Positions 21,080 through 33,589 are shown, counted from the stretch's first letter. The stretch is 64,000 bases of DNA from Nipponacmea schrenckii (GCA_030562195.1 JAUJPP010000005.1:31855106-31919105); one strand, 5' to 3'. The notes: generated from the letters alone by a model not told the origin. Numbers and translations are program-made.

Positions 21080-21988
21080 ACTTCTTCCGAATGTTACTGG
21101 ACTATTGAATGCATCACTTGCTCCAGCTACTATTACGGTGTACAACAAGGCATGGAGTCATTTTTCCACTTTTTCTTCAACACTTAGTTTTGATTCACTG
21201 AACCCTAACCTAGAGGATACATTCATCGCTCTGTATATATCTCATCTTATTCACTTGGGATATTCACCTCAGTCGGTTAAAACACATTTATCTGCTATAG
21301 CATATGTGCATAAGCTGAGTTTCGGAAGAGACCCAACGTCCTCATTCCTGATCAAAAAGATGTTAGCTGGAGCTGTACGGTGCTCACCAGCTTCAGACGC
21401 ACGACTTCCAATTACGCCTGATATATTGAACAGATTGCTTCGTGCAGTTCCTATTATGATAGTTTCTTCTTATGAGCGGCTGCTGTTAGCTGCAATGTTT
21501 TTATTTGCTTTCAATACTTTCGCTAGAATTGGAGAGATCTGTATGGCAGGTAATGCTCACAACATCTTAACATTGAATGATATAGAGTGTGTCGGTCGGA
21601 GTGCAAATTTAAGAGTTAATGTTTGTTTTAGTCGTTTCAAACACAATCTTCGTCAAATAAAACATAATACGTCCTTTGGTCACAGTCCAACAGAAGTATC
21701 GGCATCTGCCGTCTTACATAAATATTTGAGTGTCCGGGGCCCTTTTGCAGGTCCTTTGTTCGTAACTCGAAATAGGTCGGCTGTTTCCCGTTCCTTCTTT
21801 GACAAGCGATTGACATCCTTGTTAAAATTTTGTGGGTTGGACACAAAAAGCTTTAAAGGTCATAGCTTTCGAATAGGTGCAGCGTTTTACGCAGCCGCAC
21901 AAGGGCATTCAGATTCTCAATACGAACTCTCGGACGATGGCATTCTAATGCTTTTAAAAAATATATACGAAGCTCTTTGAATAATTGA
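21080..21988 (+). pseudogene. DIRS tyrosine recombinase
   Basis: The recombinase integrates the circular cDNA. The frame 21105-21980 has an N-terminal helical domain and catalytic blocks FARIGEI (first Arg), KGHSFRIGAA (His-x-x-Arg) and AQGHS. A one-base frameshift near 21912 moves the final block out of frame: GRWHSNAFKKYIR, with the nucleophilic Tyr codon at 21962, lies in the neighbouring frame ending at a TGA at 21986. So all catalytic residues are present in DNA but not in one protein. Confidence 0.8.
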
Positions 21989-22424
21989 TCATACTGTTTC
22001 TGCCTTGCAGGTTACGGAAATTTCATTCTGGCTTGGGTCAGAGTTAAATATTGGGAATAAGGAAGGTTGATGACTTTGCTTGGGTCTTTGTTGTTAGCCG
22101 TTAAAAATTTAATAATTTTCATTTTCCGTCCTTTTGTGGGGAAGATTGAAGTATTTCAATCTTTGTGGCGAAATCTTGCAGATCCCCACTTAAGGCAGAA
22201 AACTCAAATTATTATTTGTAAATAATTTGTTTGTAAAATTATTCTTCAGTTTGTTAGTTACAAATTTGATATATTTCCTACAGTTACATTTTCATGTTTA
22301 CACAAATTATCGTCTATTTTCAAAATGTATTTTAATTAATGAATTGGATAGTTACATTAAATTAGGATAATTACAAATAAAATTGTATTTGTTAAATATC
22401 ACACTCTTGCTTTAATGTCACCGC

Positions 22425-23110
22425 GGAAAATTATTTTTCTCTCATTATTGTCATTATCATTCAGTATTTTGAAGATTTACTTATTATGTATTACATGTAT
22501 ATTGATTTACATCTTAATAAAGCGGTGACCATTTTCAATTCAAATATTGTGTTTGTTGTTGATTTCGGCGTATAAAGTAGTATATATACACATATGGTCT
22601 TCTTACAATCTGCAAATAAAGTAGTATACAACACATGGTCTTTGTATAATCTGTAAATAAAATAGTAATTATACACACATGGTCTTCATACAATCTGTAA
22701 ATAGAGTAGTATATATACACATATGGTCTTCATACAATCTGTAAATAAAGTAGTATATATACACACATGGTCTTCATACAATCTGTAAATAAAATAGTAA
22801 ATATACACACATGGTCTTCTTACAATCTGTAAATAAAATAGTATATATACACATGGTCTTTGTACAATCTGTAAATAAAATAGTAAATATACACACATCA
22901 AAATTATTTTTCTCTCATTATTGTCATTATCATTCAGTTTTACAAGAAAATAATTATTGTATTTTGAAGATTTACTTATTATGTATTACATGTATATTGA
23001 TTTACATCTTAATAAAGCGGTGACCATTTTCAATTCAAATATTGTGTTTGTTGTTGATTTCGGCGTATAAAGTAGTATATATACACATATGGTCTTCTTA
23101 CAATCTGCAA
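22425..23110. repeat. ~200-bp segment duplicated directly (22425-22620 and 22905-23110)
   Basis: Both copies run from a ATTATTTTTCTCTCATTATTG start through ATTTCGGCGTATAAAGTAG into the first minisatellite unit. The second copy has a short extra segment near 22940. Each copy leads into its own 43-50-bp tandem array, so the duplication carried the array start with it. Confidence 0.85.
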
Positions 23111-23480
23111 ATAAAGTGGTATATATACACATACGGTCTTCGTACAATCTGTAAATAAAATAGTATATTTACACATATGGTCTTCATACAATCTGTAAAT
23201 AAAGTACTAGTAGTATATATACACACATGGTCTTCATACAATCTGTAAATAAAGTACTAGTAGTATATATACACACATGGTCTTCATACAATCTGTAAAT
23301 AAAGTACTAGTAGTATATATACACATATGGTCTTCATACAATCTGTAAATAAAGTACTAGTAGTATATATACACATGGTCTTTGTACAATCTGTAAATAA
23401 AATAGTAAATATACACACATGGTCTTCATACAATCTGCAAATAAAACAGTAAATGTACACACGTGGTCTTCATACAATCT
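22575..23480. repeat. 43-50-bp tandem arrays, two blocks
   Basis: Units contain TACACACATGGTCTTC, TACAATCTGTAAATAAA and a TAGTATATA spacer. The first block is 22575-22895; the second is 23075-23480. In the second block four units carry an added ACTAGT making them about 50 bp. Several unit variants alternate, indicating local expansion. Confidence 0.85.
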
Positions 23481-23647
23481 CCAAAGAAAAATTCATTTAA
23501 TCACATTTTTCAATCATGTACCACCATTGTCAAGGTCAATTGAAAACATAACTTTCTACAAAAGATAATGGCTTGTTTGGTATCTGGATGAGCATAGAAA
23601 TGTTTCGTAAAGGTGCCAGAGAGAGTATTAAAATGATGATAACATAC

Positions 23648-23879
23648 CACCCATTTCTTTGTCCATTCATTGGTCTTTTCTTCCAGTATATTAAGACAAC
23701 CACGTCTAGAGACCACTGGACTAGGACGAATCTCTTCAATATCCACATACATAGAGGTATCTTGAAAATCGTGGTGGGTACTGTTTAATGGTAGTGATAA
23801 TTTTCTGTCTAGAGTATCAGTGACTACTGATGATGTTATAATATCACATGACTTAGATAACTGTATAGGACTGGCTGAT
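23648..23879 (-). CDS. Kinesin-3 (unc-104/KIF1 type) exon at the start of the PH domain
   Basis: The minus-strand frame contains DIEEIRPSPVVSRRGCLNIL and EEKTNEWTKKWV, closely matching the first strands of the C-terminal PH domain of unc-104/KIF1A/KIF1B, which binds phosphoinositides on cargo vesicles. The exon ends at 23648 with a consensus donor GTATGT (revcomp of 23642-23647). A likely acceptor (TTCTTGTAG) ends at 23880, giving a 232-nt exon that starts at a codon third position and ends on a codon boundary. The next exon, expected to encode the RRPYVF strand, was not found; flanking exons are probably outside the window. The gene family assignment is strong; the exact paralogue is not resolved. 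Confidence 0.75.
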
Positions 23880-23959
23880 CTACAAGAATATATTAAAGAT
23901 AGTCTGATATATGTATTATTCTCAAACAAAACTAGAACTGTGAACAGCTCCGAGCGTAG

Positions 23960-24890
23960 CAACTATGCGTTATCACATGGATTTCGAACATTTTGAAACT
24001 TCTAACCTGCTTTCAATTCCGGTACTTTTCAGCCTACAATTGTAAGCGTAAACTTTCCGCTATATAGGCAATTTTTTCTACTATAAGTTTCTACTATCAG
24101 TTCCTAATTAGATTTTTGTACATGTCTAAGATTTCGGTAGGATATTTACATAAATTCCAAACCAAAATTTAAGTAGGTAGTAAGATGACAATTTGTCATG
24201 AAATTTTAACTCTCTATATTCAAATTTAAACATTATTTTGTAACTTTGGTTGTAATTAACATAGAGAGAAAATTCAAGCTATGTGATAATTTGCTAATTC
24301 ACAGCTTTATAAAGAGATATTTTTTGAATTTGTATGCAAAAATTTTACAAGAAAAAAAAAGTTTTATTAGGGTTATCAGATTATATAATTAGATTAATTT
24401 ACTCTTTGGCCACCTGTGTGCGTTGAACCGTGACTAATGTGGTCAATAGTTCATCTGTGTTTTATAAGACTTATATGTCTGCTACTCTTCACATGACTGT
24501 ATTTGACATTTTTTTATAAAATCATTTCTATTTAAGATACGAACAAAATTCGAACTGATCAATGACAAGCGAATTTACTTCTTTAACTTGATGTATGTTT
24601 TGAATTTGAATGGAAATATTTTGCCAAAAAAAAATAAAATAAAATAAAAATTTCGGGTGTTAAGAAATTACATAATCAGATTAATTTGTTCCCCAGCTCA
24701 GTGATTTGACAAGTAGGTGTTAAAATTTAAACCACCAGTTTTATTGACATCTTATATAACAGGCTTTAACACCCTGACTGATCAATTTGAAACAGATTTT
24801 ATGAAATAAAAAACCCAAAATTGGTATTTATTTTGTTAATTTATCTAAAATTAATGCTTGAATTTTCATGGTAAAACGACCATGTCGCAT
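23960..24890. other. Probable kinesin intron sequence, no feature recognised
   Basis: AT-rich, with one partial internal duplication: 24325-24400 resembles 24600-24690 (AATTTGWATG, an A-rich run, then an ATTAGATTAATTT or ATCAGATTAATTT stretch). No coding exon was found. Confidence 0.4.
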
Positions 24891-24895
24891 ATCAT

Positions 24896-25370
24896 TTAAA
24901 GGGATAATAGGCGTTAGAATACAATCGTCCTACGGCTTATATTTGTGTTTCATATTGACTATTAGTTACATAAGTATGCATCCCACACTTAAGCAAATTT
25001 TAAAAAGCCACAATAAAAACATATTCGGAATTTTAAAAAAAAAGCGAGCCAGCGACGATTCCATTTAGTTAGAGAATAAAAGCGTCTGGTAAATCAACGC
25101 TAAAACATCATTGTGGAATTCAATAGTAGGGGTCAAGGACGCTTGAAAACCCACATGTTAGAGTTACTTCCCTTTATATTTACACGATTTGAAAATCGCT
25201 TCATTGATGGCTCAAGCGTTTTATGATTAACTACTTTATGTTGGGGATTTATCGGATTTTAGAGGGATTTTGATGTATAGGAAAGTCCACTGATGGATAT
25301 ATACTGTTATTGTCCAAATTTGAGTGAACTTTAAATTTTATGTTCGCTCTAACGCCTATTATCCCTTTAA
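24896..25370. mobile_element. MITE with TTAA target sites (Kolobok/piggyBac-like)
   Basis: TTAA at 24896-24899 and 25367-25370 flank 19-bp inverted repeats AGGGATAATAGGCGTTAGA (24900-24918 and its complement 25348-25366, perfect). TTAA duplication with AGGG ends fits Kolobok-type ends better than piggyBac (CCYT). There is no transposase. The interior (25115-25345) is related to 39840-40070 inside the foldback region. Confidence 0.8.
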
Positions 25371-25479
25371 GAGACAATTTAATTTGGAGTCCAATGATGT
25401 ATACCACATTAATGTGGGATGAATATATTTTATGTTAGTACTGGAGTTGTACAATTTCATTTTGCTTTTTTAAAATATG

Positions 25480-26780
25480 CTTCTGCACTTTTGGCATAAA
25501 TCCTTTATTGAAGAGTTTTGAGGCTATTATAAAACAGAAAATCTCAAGTCAATGTGTTCATAAGGAAATGTGGTATTGCCGTTCAAAATTTCAAAAATGT
25601 CAGAATTCGGTTGGCTATAAAACCCAGAAGTTGATATTTTTCATTCAATATTGTCATATCTATAGACAGCTGAGGTCAAGGCCATTCTATATGGAAAATT
25701 TCAAGGTCATTGAAGGTGAAGGTCACAAGATATAGAATTTTAAATTTCCAAAACATTCAAACGGGCATAAAATAAATTTAAGTTCGAAAATCAAAATTCT
25801 GTTTCAAACATCCTTTAGATGAGGGAGCAAGGTTTTGATAGATACCAAAATCATACAAATCGGATAATAAATAACGGACTAATTAAATTTTAAAGAAAAT
25901 TTGCCATTCTCGGAAAAATGGCGTATGCGCAACTAGCAATTGGAATTTTTTTCTTCTCGGGTGATGCAAATTATTTTGTATAGCTAATATATACTGTTTT
26001 TGCTTACATTCTTGAATTACACTTGATATAGGGTCGCCTGAAATGAGATAAAAAAAAACGTCCCCACGCCCAAACCGGAAGTGATAAAAAAAATTTGATG
26101 ATATATTTTTAATTGTGTTGCGTATCTATCTATATCCTGTAAATTTCAGATCGATCCGAACATTAGAGCCCGAAAGTGTAACATAACCATCCAAAATTGC
26201 AAAATAGTCAGATTTCGATGGGCTATAAAACCGGATGTTAATATTTGTCATGCAATATCAGCACATCTATAGACAGCTGAGGTCAAGGACATTCTACATC
26301 TCAAATGTCAAGGTCATTGAAGGTCAAGGTCACGAGATATAGAGTTTTAAATTTTCGAAAAATTCGAACAGGCATAAAAAAAATTCAAATTCGAAAATCA
26401 AAATTCTGTTCACAACATTTTTTAGATAAAGTATCAAGGTTTCGATAGACACCAAAATCATAAAAATCGGTTAATAATTGGAGGACTTAGTAATTTTTTA
26501 AGAAAATTTGCCATTTTTGAAAACTGCGCATGCGCAACATTCAATTTTTCTTCATCTCAGGGGATTAAAATCATTTAGTATAGCTAAAATATACTGTTTT
26601 TGTTTAGAATCTTGAATTACATGGGAAGCAGGGTCGCCCGGCATGAGACGAAAAAACCCCACGCCCAAACCGGAAGTGATCAAAAAATTTTGATGATTTT
26701 GTTTTTATTGCGCTGCCTATCTATCTATATCCTGTAAATTTCAGACCGATGCGACTATTAGGGCCCGAGCTAGCTGGAAA
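25480..26780. repeat. Two tandem ~600-bp copies of a non-coding repeat
   Basis: 25540-26180 and 26186-26775 align along their length: GAGGTCAAGG, then a TCATTGAAGG stretch, a AAAATCAAAATTCTGTT block, a ATTTGCCATT-to-GCGCAAC block, then CCACGCCCAAACCGGAAGTG and the closing ATCTATATCCTGTAAATTTC. No coding potential. The copies carry TCAAGGTCA and CCGGAAGT motifs. Confidence 0.75.
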
Positions 26781-26936
26781 TCTTATTTGCATATTATGCA
26801 ATTAGCCACTTTAGGGTTAGCGAAAATATCATGTTAGATATTCATTTTTGATTCCAGCCCATATAAAAACCATTAGTGAAAACAGAAATAGTCTATCTTT
26901 TTTCCGTTTGGGCTAGCGAGATTCCCCCCCAAAAAA

Positions 26937-28062
26937 AACTAGAATTGCTTACAATCATGAACGTATTTCGAGAGCCTTAAAATATTATGTAGGCTAAATT
27001 TGCAATGACCTACATCTAGACAATATATTGAATATCATTTTACCTAGTTTTCAAAGTCATAAAATAATTAGGTCACACCTTCCGTAACGGTTAAAGATGG
27101 CGAAAATATGAAAATTATCAATTTTGGCTGTATTTAGGTACACTTATCTCTATGAATTTTTTAAGTAAGCCAAATTAAAAAATATCTTCTCGTAGACAAA
27201 ATATTGAATATTATTTGACCTAATTTTCAAGGTCATAGATTAAGTGGGTCACACCTTCCGTAGCCGTTAAAGTGACCTAATTTTGAAAAAATCGAAATTT
27301 AAATAATTCGAAAGAAAATACGAAATTTGAAAATCGGTCTCAAAGAAAAGGTAGATAATGATCCATTGTATCTATGTGCTAAATTTCATCAAAATCGGTC
27401 AATCAATAGTGTCTGAATTTCGGATTTAATAATTGTAACGAAAATTCAAAATGGCGGTCGATATGGCAGCTTGACCTAATTATTTAGGTCAAATCAATTA
27501 CTATTGACAAGTTATTTATAAAACAGTTTTCACTTTTCACCTAGCAATTATAGACCGGAAGTTACGTAATTACGTCATTTCATGCTAAACCGGAAGTGGA
27601 ATTTTTTCTTTCACATTTTTTCAAAAATTATAATCATATCGCCTATCAACTGGTAATTTTCAAAATTTTACCATTTATATTAAACGAGAAATCACGGTCT
27701 GAAATTTTTGTCGATGACCCTTGAATATTGAATTGCAAATCGTGGGTAAAATATTTAACCTAATTGCATAAAACCTATAATTGTTAGTTGACAAATCCAT
27801 TGAAGTTTTCAAATCTGAAAATCCGGTCAAAATCGAACTGAAAATAAACTTGCTAACGCAAAAAAACCTCAACTTCCGGTTCTCACTTCCGGTCAGAGAT
27901 AGAACTTCTGGTTTTGTTTTATTTGATAATAGAAATCATTCTAAGATCAACTGTAGATTTAGAATTTCTGTACCTCTGCAAACTCATCCAAGAATCGCAA
28001 AAAAAAAAAAAAAAATAATCCAAACGATTACAATACGTTTTCGCCAAAGTCGAAATACGTAA
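26937..28062. repeat. ~1.1-kb dispersed repeat, copy 1
   Basis: Starts at CTAGAATTGCTTACAAT after an A-run and ends at a ACGTAACTAG border. A second, more deleted copy in the same orientation lies at 57593-58540. Shared blocks include ATGACCTACATCTAGAC, GGGTCACACCTTCCGTA and TTTATATTAARCGAGAAATC. Non-coding. Confidence 0.75.
28017..28062. repeat. Hairpin cassette with TAATCCRAACG leader
   Basis: After an A-run, TAATCCAAACG is followed by a foldable segment (tacgttttcg with a bulged partner, loop ccaaagt) and ACGTAACTAG. The same module appears twice in tandem, inverted, at 62538-62632. Confidence 0.6.
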
Positions 28063-28079
28063 CTAGAACCGTAAGAACG

Positions 28080-29842
28080 GTACTGAGCAGTGTGCATGCG
28101 AATATTAACATTGGTGAGAGGTTGCATTTTGAATCAAGAGTGAAAAAAAAATAACATTCGGTATGTAAATACAAAGTCGCAATGATGATCAAAATAGCTA
28201 TTGTTATACATCATTGGAAAGAGAAAATCAAGTCCATTTCATGCAAAAAGGCTATTTCTGCCATTTTTTTCAGAGCTGTTTAAAAATCACAATTTTCAAA
28301 TGGTCGAAAAAACGGAGATAAGCATCGGATTGAATAACCTTTAAAATTGGTATTTTGTTAATATTTACAATATTCTTGTATTACTATTAAAAATGTAATA
28401 TGTGGGAGATCAAATTATGGCATTAACTTTGATTTGCTATACCTTTGGTTAGGTAAAAAAGGTCAAAGTCAAACCACCGATACGTATTTTATCTCCAATC
28501 CGCATATTTTGACTGAACATATTATCAGTAATATTATTTCTGACGTTGTTCTTCATAGTGATTCAAACATTTGATTTACCGTCAAACAGCCTAGGAGAGT
28601 TAACCCACTGCTCTCAAATCTATATAGATATAGTCGCAGTGGATTGATTATATTCTGTATATTCCTGACAACAGACTTAATTCAATATCAAAGTTGTTTG
28701 TAAAAGTTATGAGTGGTAAAAATAAAAAGATGTTTTAAAATACCGGTACATGTAAAATACATTTATTGAATCTAACCTTTATAAGCAGTATTTTGTTAAC
28801 AATATTCTTAAATTATTAGAATAATTTTAAGTTGGCTGGATTAAATAGATTAACCATTTCTTTAATTATTGTGTATTTCGCAAAGATCAAATTACCTCCC
28901 TTATCAAACGGTTGATATTAATAACAAAACGTGTATTATGACTAGTTTCGGAGAGCTATAAAACCGGAAGTAAACATAGGAGAACAAAAATGAATATACC
29001 ATTGGATAGATTTGATCAAGAGGTATATCTTGCATTCAGGCCTCGATGTCTTCAAAGGTCAAGGTCACAAGGTATGAGCCTTGAAACTTTTAACAATTAC
29101 TGAAAAAATTCAACCGGAAATTGCAAAAAGCAAAATCGAAATTCAAAAATTACTTCCCATACTTTTTTGCACAATCGACTATAGTTACCAGAAATACAAA
29201 TATCACACAACTCAGATTTAAGGCCCCATTTTGATTTTTACAAAAGTGGGTCATATCAATTTTGCGGCCAAACTATCAACAATTCCTACCCTAAAAGTGT
29301 CCTTCATTCTTTAAGTCATATCGATAGAAACCTATCAATATAAGTTTTGGTGACATTCAGACAATACTTAATGAGTAGGCTAACCGGAAGTTTGTACCTT
29401 TATTTTGTGGAAACCGGAAGTGATGCAAAATTGTTTTCTTTTGTGGTCTGTTATAGCACAAAAAATTTCAATTCAATCGGTCAAATGCACGAGAAAATAG
29501 AAAATTTGGCCAAAATTGGCAAAATTCGGGTCAAAAATGTGTGCTATGAATTTTCAAAATTCGAATTTATTTTAATGCTATCATATTAGATATCTGAGCA
29601 AGATTTTAAAATTGAAAATCCGAGCAAAATTGAAGCAAAAACGTGCCATCAATGACCAATTTTCTGTTTTTTGAACAGTTTTTAATTTTGCACTTCCGGT
29701 TTAGCAAAAACGTTCCAATTTATATTCATCCAGTAATAGACCAAAAATGAATATCTAGGGCATTGAAATGTTGTTGTAACTATTATAGTTGCTGATGACT
29801 ACTCGTTACAAAATCATAATTTTTTAAAATTACGAAAACAAA
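28080..29842. repeat. Divergent copy of the non-coding repeat family
   Basis: Carries the hallmark boxes of the family (TCAAAGGTCAAGGTCACAAG near 29052, several ACCGGAAGT, ACTTTTTTGCACAATCGACT) and ends in the TACGAAAACAAAG leader of a hairpin cassette. No gene found. Confidence 0.55.
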
Positions 29843-29868
29843 GCAGTGTGTTCGATAGAACACACTGC
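29843..29868. repeat. 26-nt perfect hairpin, GATA loop (variant stem)
   Basis: Stem GCAGTGTGTTC, loop GATA, complementary arm GAACACACTGC. Compared with the copies at 37720 and 57565, one base in each arm has changed together (C to T and G to A), keeping pairing. It is preceded by CGAAAACAAA and followed by an A-run. Confidence 0.8.
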
Positions 29869-30479
29869 AAAAAAAAAAAAAAAAAAAATAGAGCCGTACG
29901 CCTAACGGCACTGAAGCAGTGCGTTCCATCCAGGGATTCGATCGTTAAGCAAAATACAGAAAGGGATTATTAAAAAAAATGTGCATTATAAACGGATTTA
30001 GATTTCATAACAAACGCTCCCATAACCCCCTTTTCCCCTTCCCCCCCTCTTTGCCCCTCCCCGTCCTTAGCCCTCATCATCAATAAAGCTAGATAATAAG
30101 TTAAAATCATAATAAAAAATGGATAGAGGTTCGTTTAATCTAAAAAGATGTCCGGATCGCCGAAACTCGTGTTTTGTACATCGCCCAAACGCAGAGAATA
30201 ATATCCAATAGATTGTTTTATATATTAAATTCGGAATTTTCAGATGGCGATGAAACCAAAAGTAGATATCGTACAAAAAATAAATATATAGCATTGGATA
30301 GACAATGTCGAAGCTATATACAAACCGAAAGGTCACTAATGGTTTAAGTTGTCGTAAGTCGCCAGGGTAGAGCATTGAGACACCACATAAATAGCGCGGC
30401 TTAACATTTTAAAATTTATATTGAATAGAGTTTCGTCCCTTAGACCATTATTCCAGTCAACTGTATATTATTGTTGCAT

Positions 30480-32125
30480 ATAAGAGATAAAATTAAAAAT
30501 TCTTAAGGTTGTAATTTCGTTCCAAATATTCAATATTTACATCACCCACAACAGGATAAACATATGATACAACTTTGAATCATTTTAACTGGATGAAGAA
30601 CGATTCAACTAAAAAATAAATTCGGATCGCTGAAAATTATATCTTGTAGATCGCCCAAATGCAACACACATTAAACAGATTGTTTTATAGGAAAAATTCG
30701 CAATTTTTAAATGGCGATAAAAGCGAAAGTATACATCTTACAATAAAGCTCTATATATCATTGGATAGAACTTCTCGAGAGCTATCACATTTGTATAGGT
30801 CAAAAATTCGTCAAAGGTCAACGTCACAATATACGACCCTTCAAAGTTTTTAAAAATTTTAATCGCAAAAAAATCAAAATCAAAATCAAAATTCAAAAAT
30901 CTGTTTCCATATATATTTCGGCAATCGGTTATAGATACTATATACATCAAAATAACACAAATCGAATTATCCCTCGAGACCCTATTTCGATTTAAAGAAA
31001 ACACGCACAGTTAGTATAGAAGAAATTACAAAAAGTTGAAATTTTTAAACGCGCAATTTTGATTAAAGTACCAAGTGTGATATATTAATAGAAAGATGAG
31101 ATTAAGCGTAAAAGGAATATGTAAGAAATTCTGTCCTATGTAAATTGGGTCACGTGATAGAGCTCATGAAAGTTAAAATTCGTGATTTTCAATTGGCTGC
31201 AAAGTAAACATCGGACAACAAAAGTGGCGATACCATTGGGCAGATATAATGAAGGGCAATAACTTTTGTTCAGGTCAAAAGGTCATGGAAAGGTCAATGT
31301 CATGAAATATGACCGGTTAAAGTTTTGACAATTACTGAAAAAATTCAACCGGAAATAAAAGAAAAGCAAAATCGAAATTCAAAAATTCCTTCCCATACTT
31401 TTTTGCGTAATCAATTGATGTTTCTAGAAAATCTAAAACTATGCAAATTAGACTTATCCCTGAGAACTTATTTCAGTTTTACAAAATTTAGTCGTATCAA
31501 GATGGCGGAAGATCCGTTATTTCCGGTTCGAATTTTCTTAATTTAGCAACATTCAATAGACAATTGTAGCTATTTGCAAAAGAAATTTTTCAAATATCTT
31601 CATTATTCCGGAAGTGCAAAGTTCAACTTTAAAAGCAAATAACATCAAAACCGGAAGTGATATCGAAATTTTGAAAATTAATTATACTTCTCAATCCAAA
31701 TTTCTATATATCTTTAAGTTTTCAGATCGATCGAAATAAAACTGTAGAAGTTTTCGAAAATACAAAAAATTTCAAATTCAAAATGTCAGCGACAAAGTTG
31801 GGAAATGTATAATTCTTAAATTGCTATCTTTTAAAACTAAATTCAATGTAGTTACCTATAGAAAACGATCAAAATCGGATCAAAAATAAAGCCGCAAATT
31901 GAAAAACAAAGAAAAACTGTAGACGGCGCTACGTCTTTTCCTGCAGGTCAAAATGGCGTCAAAATACATTCATCAGATTTAGTCTTGCGGCATTTTCGGG
32001 AGAAATGTTAACAGAATGTGCTTGGCATGAGTAGTTTTGGCTGGGCGCTCTGACCAGAATTCGAAAAAAAAAAAAAAAAAAAAAATTCGAAAACAAAGCA
32101 GTGCGTTCGATAGAAGTGGCAAACA
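30480..32125. repeat. ~1.6-kb non-coding repeat, copy A
   Basis: Aligns in direct orientation with 36120-37730, from the AGGTTGTAATTTC block through GGATCGCTGAAA, a TATATATTTCGGCAATCGGTT block, AAGTGCAAAGTTCAACTTTA and GGCTGGGCGC up to the GAATTCGAAAA-A-run. It ends in a truncated hairpin cassette (GCAGTGCGTTCGATAGA, then unrelated sequence). Confidence 0.75.
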
Positions 32126-32129
32126 ACTC

Positions 32130-33120
32130 TATGGGTTCAAAAAATATACGCGAAGTTTTATTATGTAATATGGTTACACCACAGTTTAAAGTTAAATGCA
32201 TATTAATGAGAAAGTTTTTAAGGTTCCATCATAAAAATATTAAGGTCAGAATTGTCAATAATATTTATTTTTGTGAATAAAACAAGAGGTTGGAATTCAT
32301 CTACTATATCAAACATGGATAGATGTTGTAGCTTGCAATTCCACTAAATCTAACGTATTTTATGACGTCACCGACTGGAGCTCAACAGGAAGCTCTCACG
32401 CAAAAACTGGAAGTGGTAGAAAAAATTTTATGATGCGGTTTTAAAATTCATGGTCATTGAAGGTCAAGGTCATTTGATATAGCCTTGTGAATTTTCAAAA
32501 AACTAAAACGGGTACCAAAAAATTGTTGTCGATCATAATAGGCATATGTGTGGATAGCTTAGTTCAAGAACATTCTACTTGAAAAAATTCAGGGTCATTG
32601 AAGGTCAAGGTCATTTGATTTTGCCTTTTGAATTTTCAAAAAAATTCAATCGGGCATTAAAAAAATTTAAATTTGAAAATCAAAATTCTGTTCCAAACAA
32701 GTTTTAGATAAAGTAACAAGGTTTCTAAAAACACCAAAATCGCGGAAAATTAGCGGAATTTTGCTGAATGTTACCGTTCTGTGATGACACATAAAGTATC
32801 ACTTCCGGTTTGGATTTTTTTATTCTAAAACGGTTCTAATTATGCCTGATAGTATATATGTATAGCTTTTGTACTGATTTCTTACATACACCGGAAGCTG
32901 GGTGACCCAAGGCGGTTCTATTTTCAAAGCGATCGGATAATTAGCAACAAAGTTATGCAATTATGCATATTATTATTATGCAATTACTAACTACTGACGC
33001 GTAAAAATTTTAGTTTTATATATTCATTTTCTATTCTATTTTTCAAACCAAATTTCTATACCATTTTCGAGTTGGGCTAGGGAGCTTCCCGAAAAAAAAA
33101 AGTCTAATGGAAACAAAAAG
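32130..33120. repeat. Further divergent copies of the non-coding repeat family
   Basis: Two subcopies are visible around 32440-32480 and 32580-32620, each with GGTCATTGAAGGTCAAGGTC followed by ATTTGAT. The block 32990-33120 resembles 26800-26945. No gene found. Confidence 0.55.
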
Positions 33121-33175
33121 TTTTCTAATTTGCCACTCAAAAAAAAAAAAAAAAAATAATCCGAACGAAAACAAA

Positions 33176-33200
33176 GCGTGACAAATCTTATTTGCCACGC
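33176..33200. repeat. 25-nt hairpin with different stem
   Basis: Stem GCGTGACAAAT, loop CTT, arm ATTTGCCACGC with one A-C mismatch. It is preceded by the constant leader TAATCCGAACGAAAACAAA after an A-run and followed by another A-run. Confidence 0.7.
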
Positions 33201-33213
33201 AAAAAAACAATTC

Positions 33214-33415
33214 GTGGTCTAAGGGACATTACACCTTATTTGGGATTATAAATTTATTTATTTATTATTTAAAACCTATCTTAATTAAGGTAGTAAGAAC
33301 ATTAGATCCTGTAATTTGTGGCGAGTTGCCAAGGTAAAGGCCAAGGAGACATCAAATTAACAGCGCGGCTTTACATCTTTTTTAGTTTATTTTATACAGT
33401 TGCGTCCCTTAGACC
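33214..33415. mobile_element. Short MITE-like sequence with 14-bp inverted repeats
   Basis: GTGGTCTAAGGGAC (33214-33227) and its exact complement (33402-33415) bracket about 170 bp. A related right end is at 30433-30446. It lies immediately left of the THAP-bearing element. Confidence 0.55.
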
Positions 33416-33589
33416 ACTATTCCACTCAACTGTACATTATTGCTCAATGACGTCTATAAATAACTAGACTGCGCGTTGCTCCGAAAGTTACGGCAAATAG
33501 ACTTCGACTTCCGGTAGGGGCAATAGAGAATTTCCCGCGCTAACAATAATATTGACACAAGTAGAGCTATTTTTTTAGAAAGTTAAATT

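Larger units (their letters stand above)
19006..22200 (+). mobile_element. DIRS-type (tyrosine recombinase) retrotransposon, defective
   Basis: Gag-like, reverse transcriptase, RNase H and tyrosine recombinase coding regions follow each other on the plus strand, the order of DIRS/Ngaro elements. Multiple stops and one large internal deletion make it inactive. Short inverted sequences TTTCTGCCTT (about 21997) and AAGGCAGAAA (about 22192) flank the 3' non-coding part and may belong to the split terminal repeats of this class. Confidence 0.8.

Noticed and set aside
22491..22901. Minus-strand frames reading YYFIYRLY-type repeats
   Set aside because: They are translations of the 43-50-bp tandem array; open only because the unit happens to lack stops.
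22575..23480. CRISPR-like look of regular short repeats
   Set aside because: Units are contiguous, without unique spacers, and the window is animal DNA. It is a minisatellite.
30067..30375. 102-residue minus frame
   Set aside because: Lies in repeat sequence; no homology recognised and no support in sister copies.
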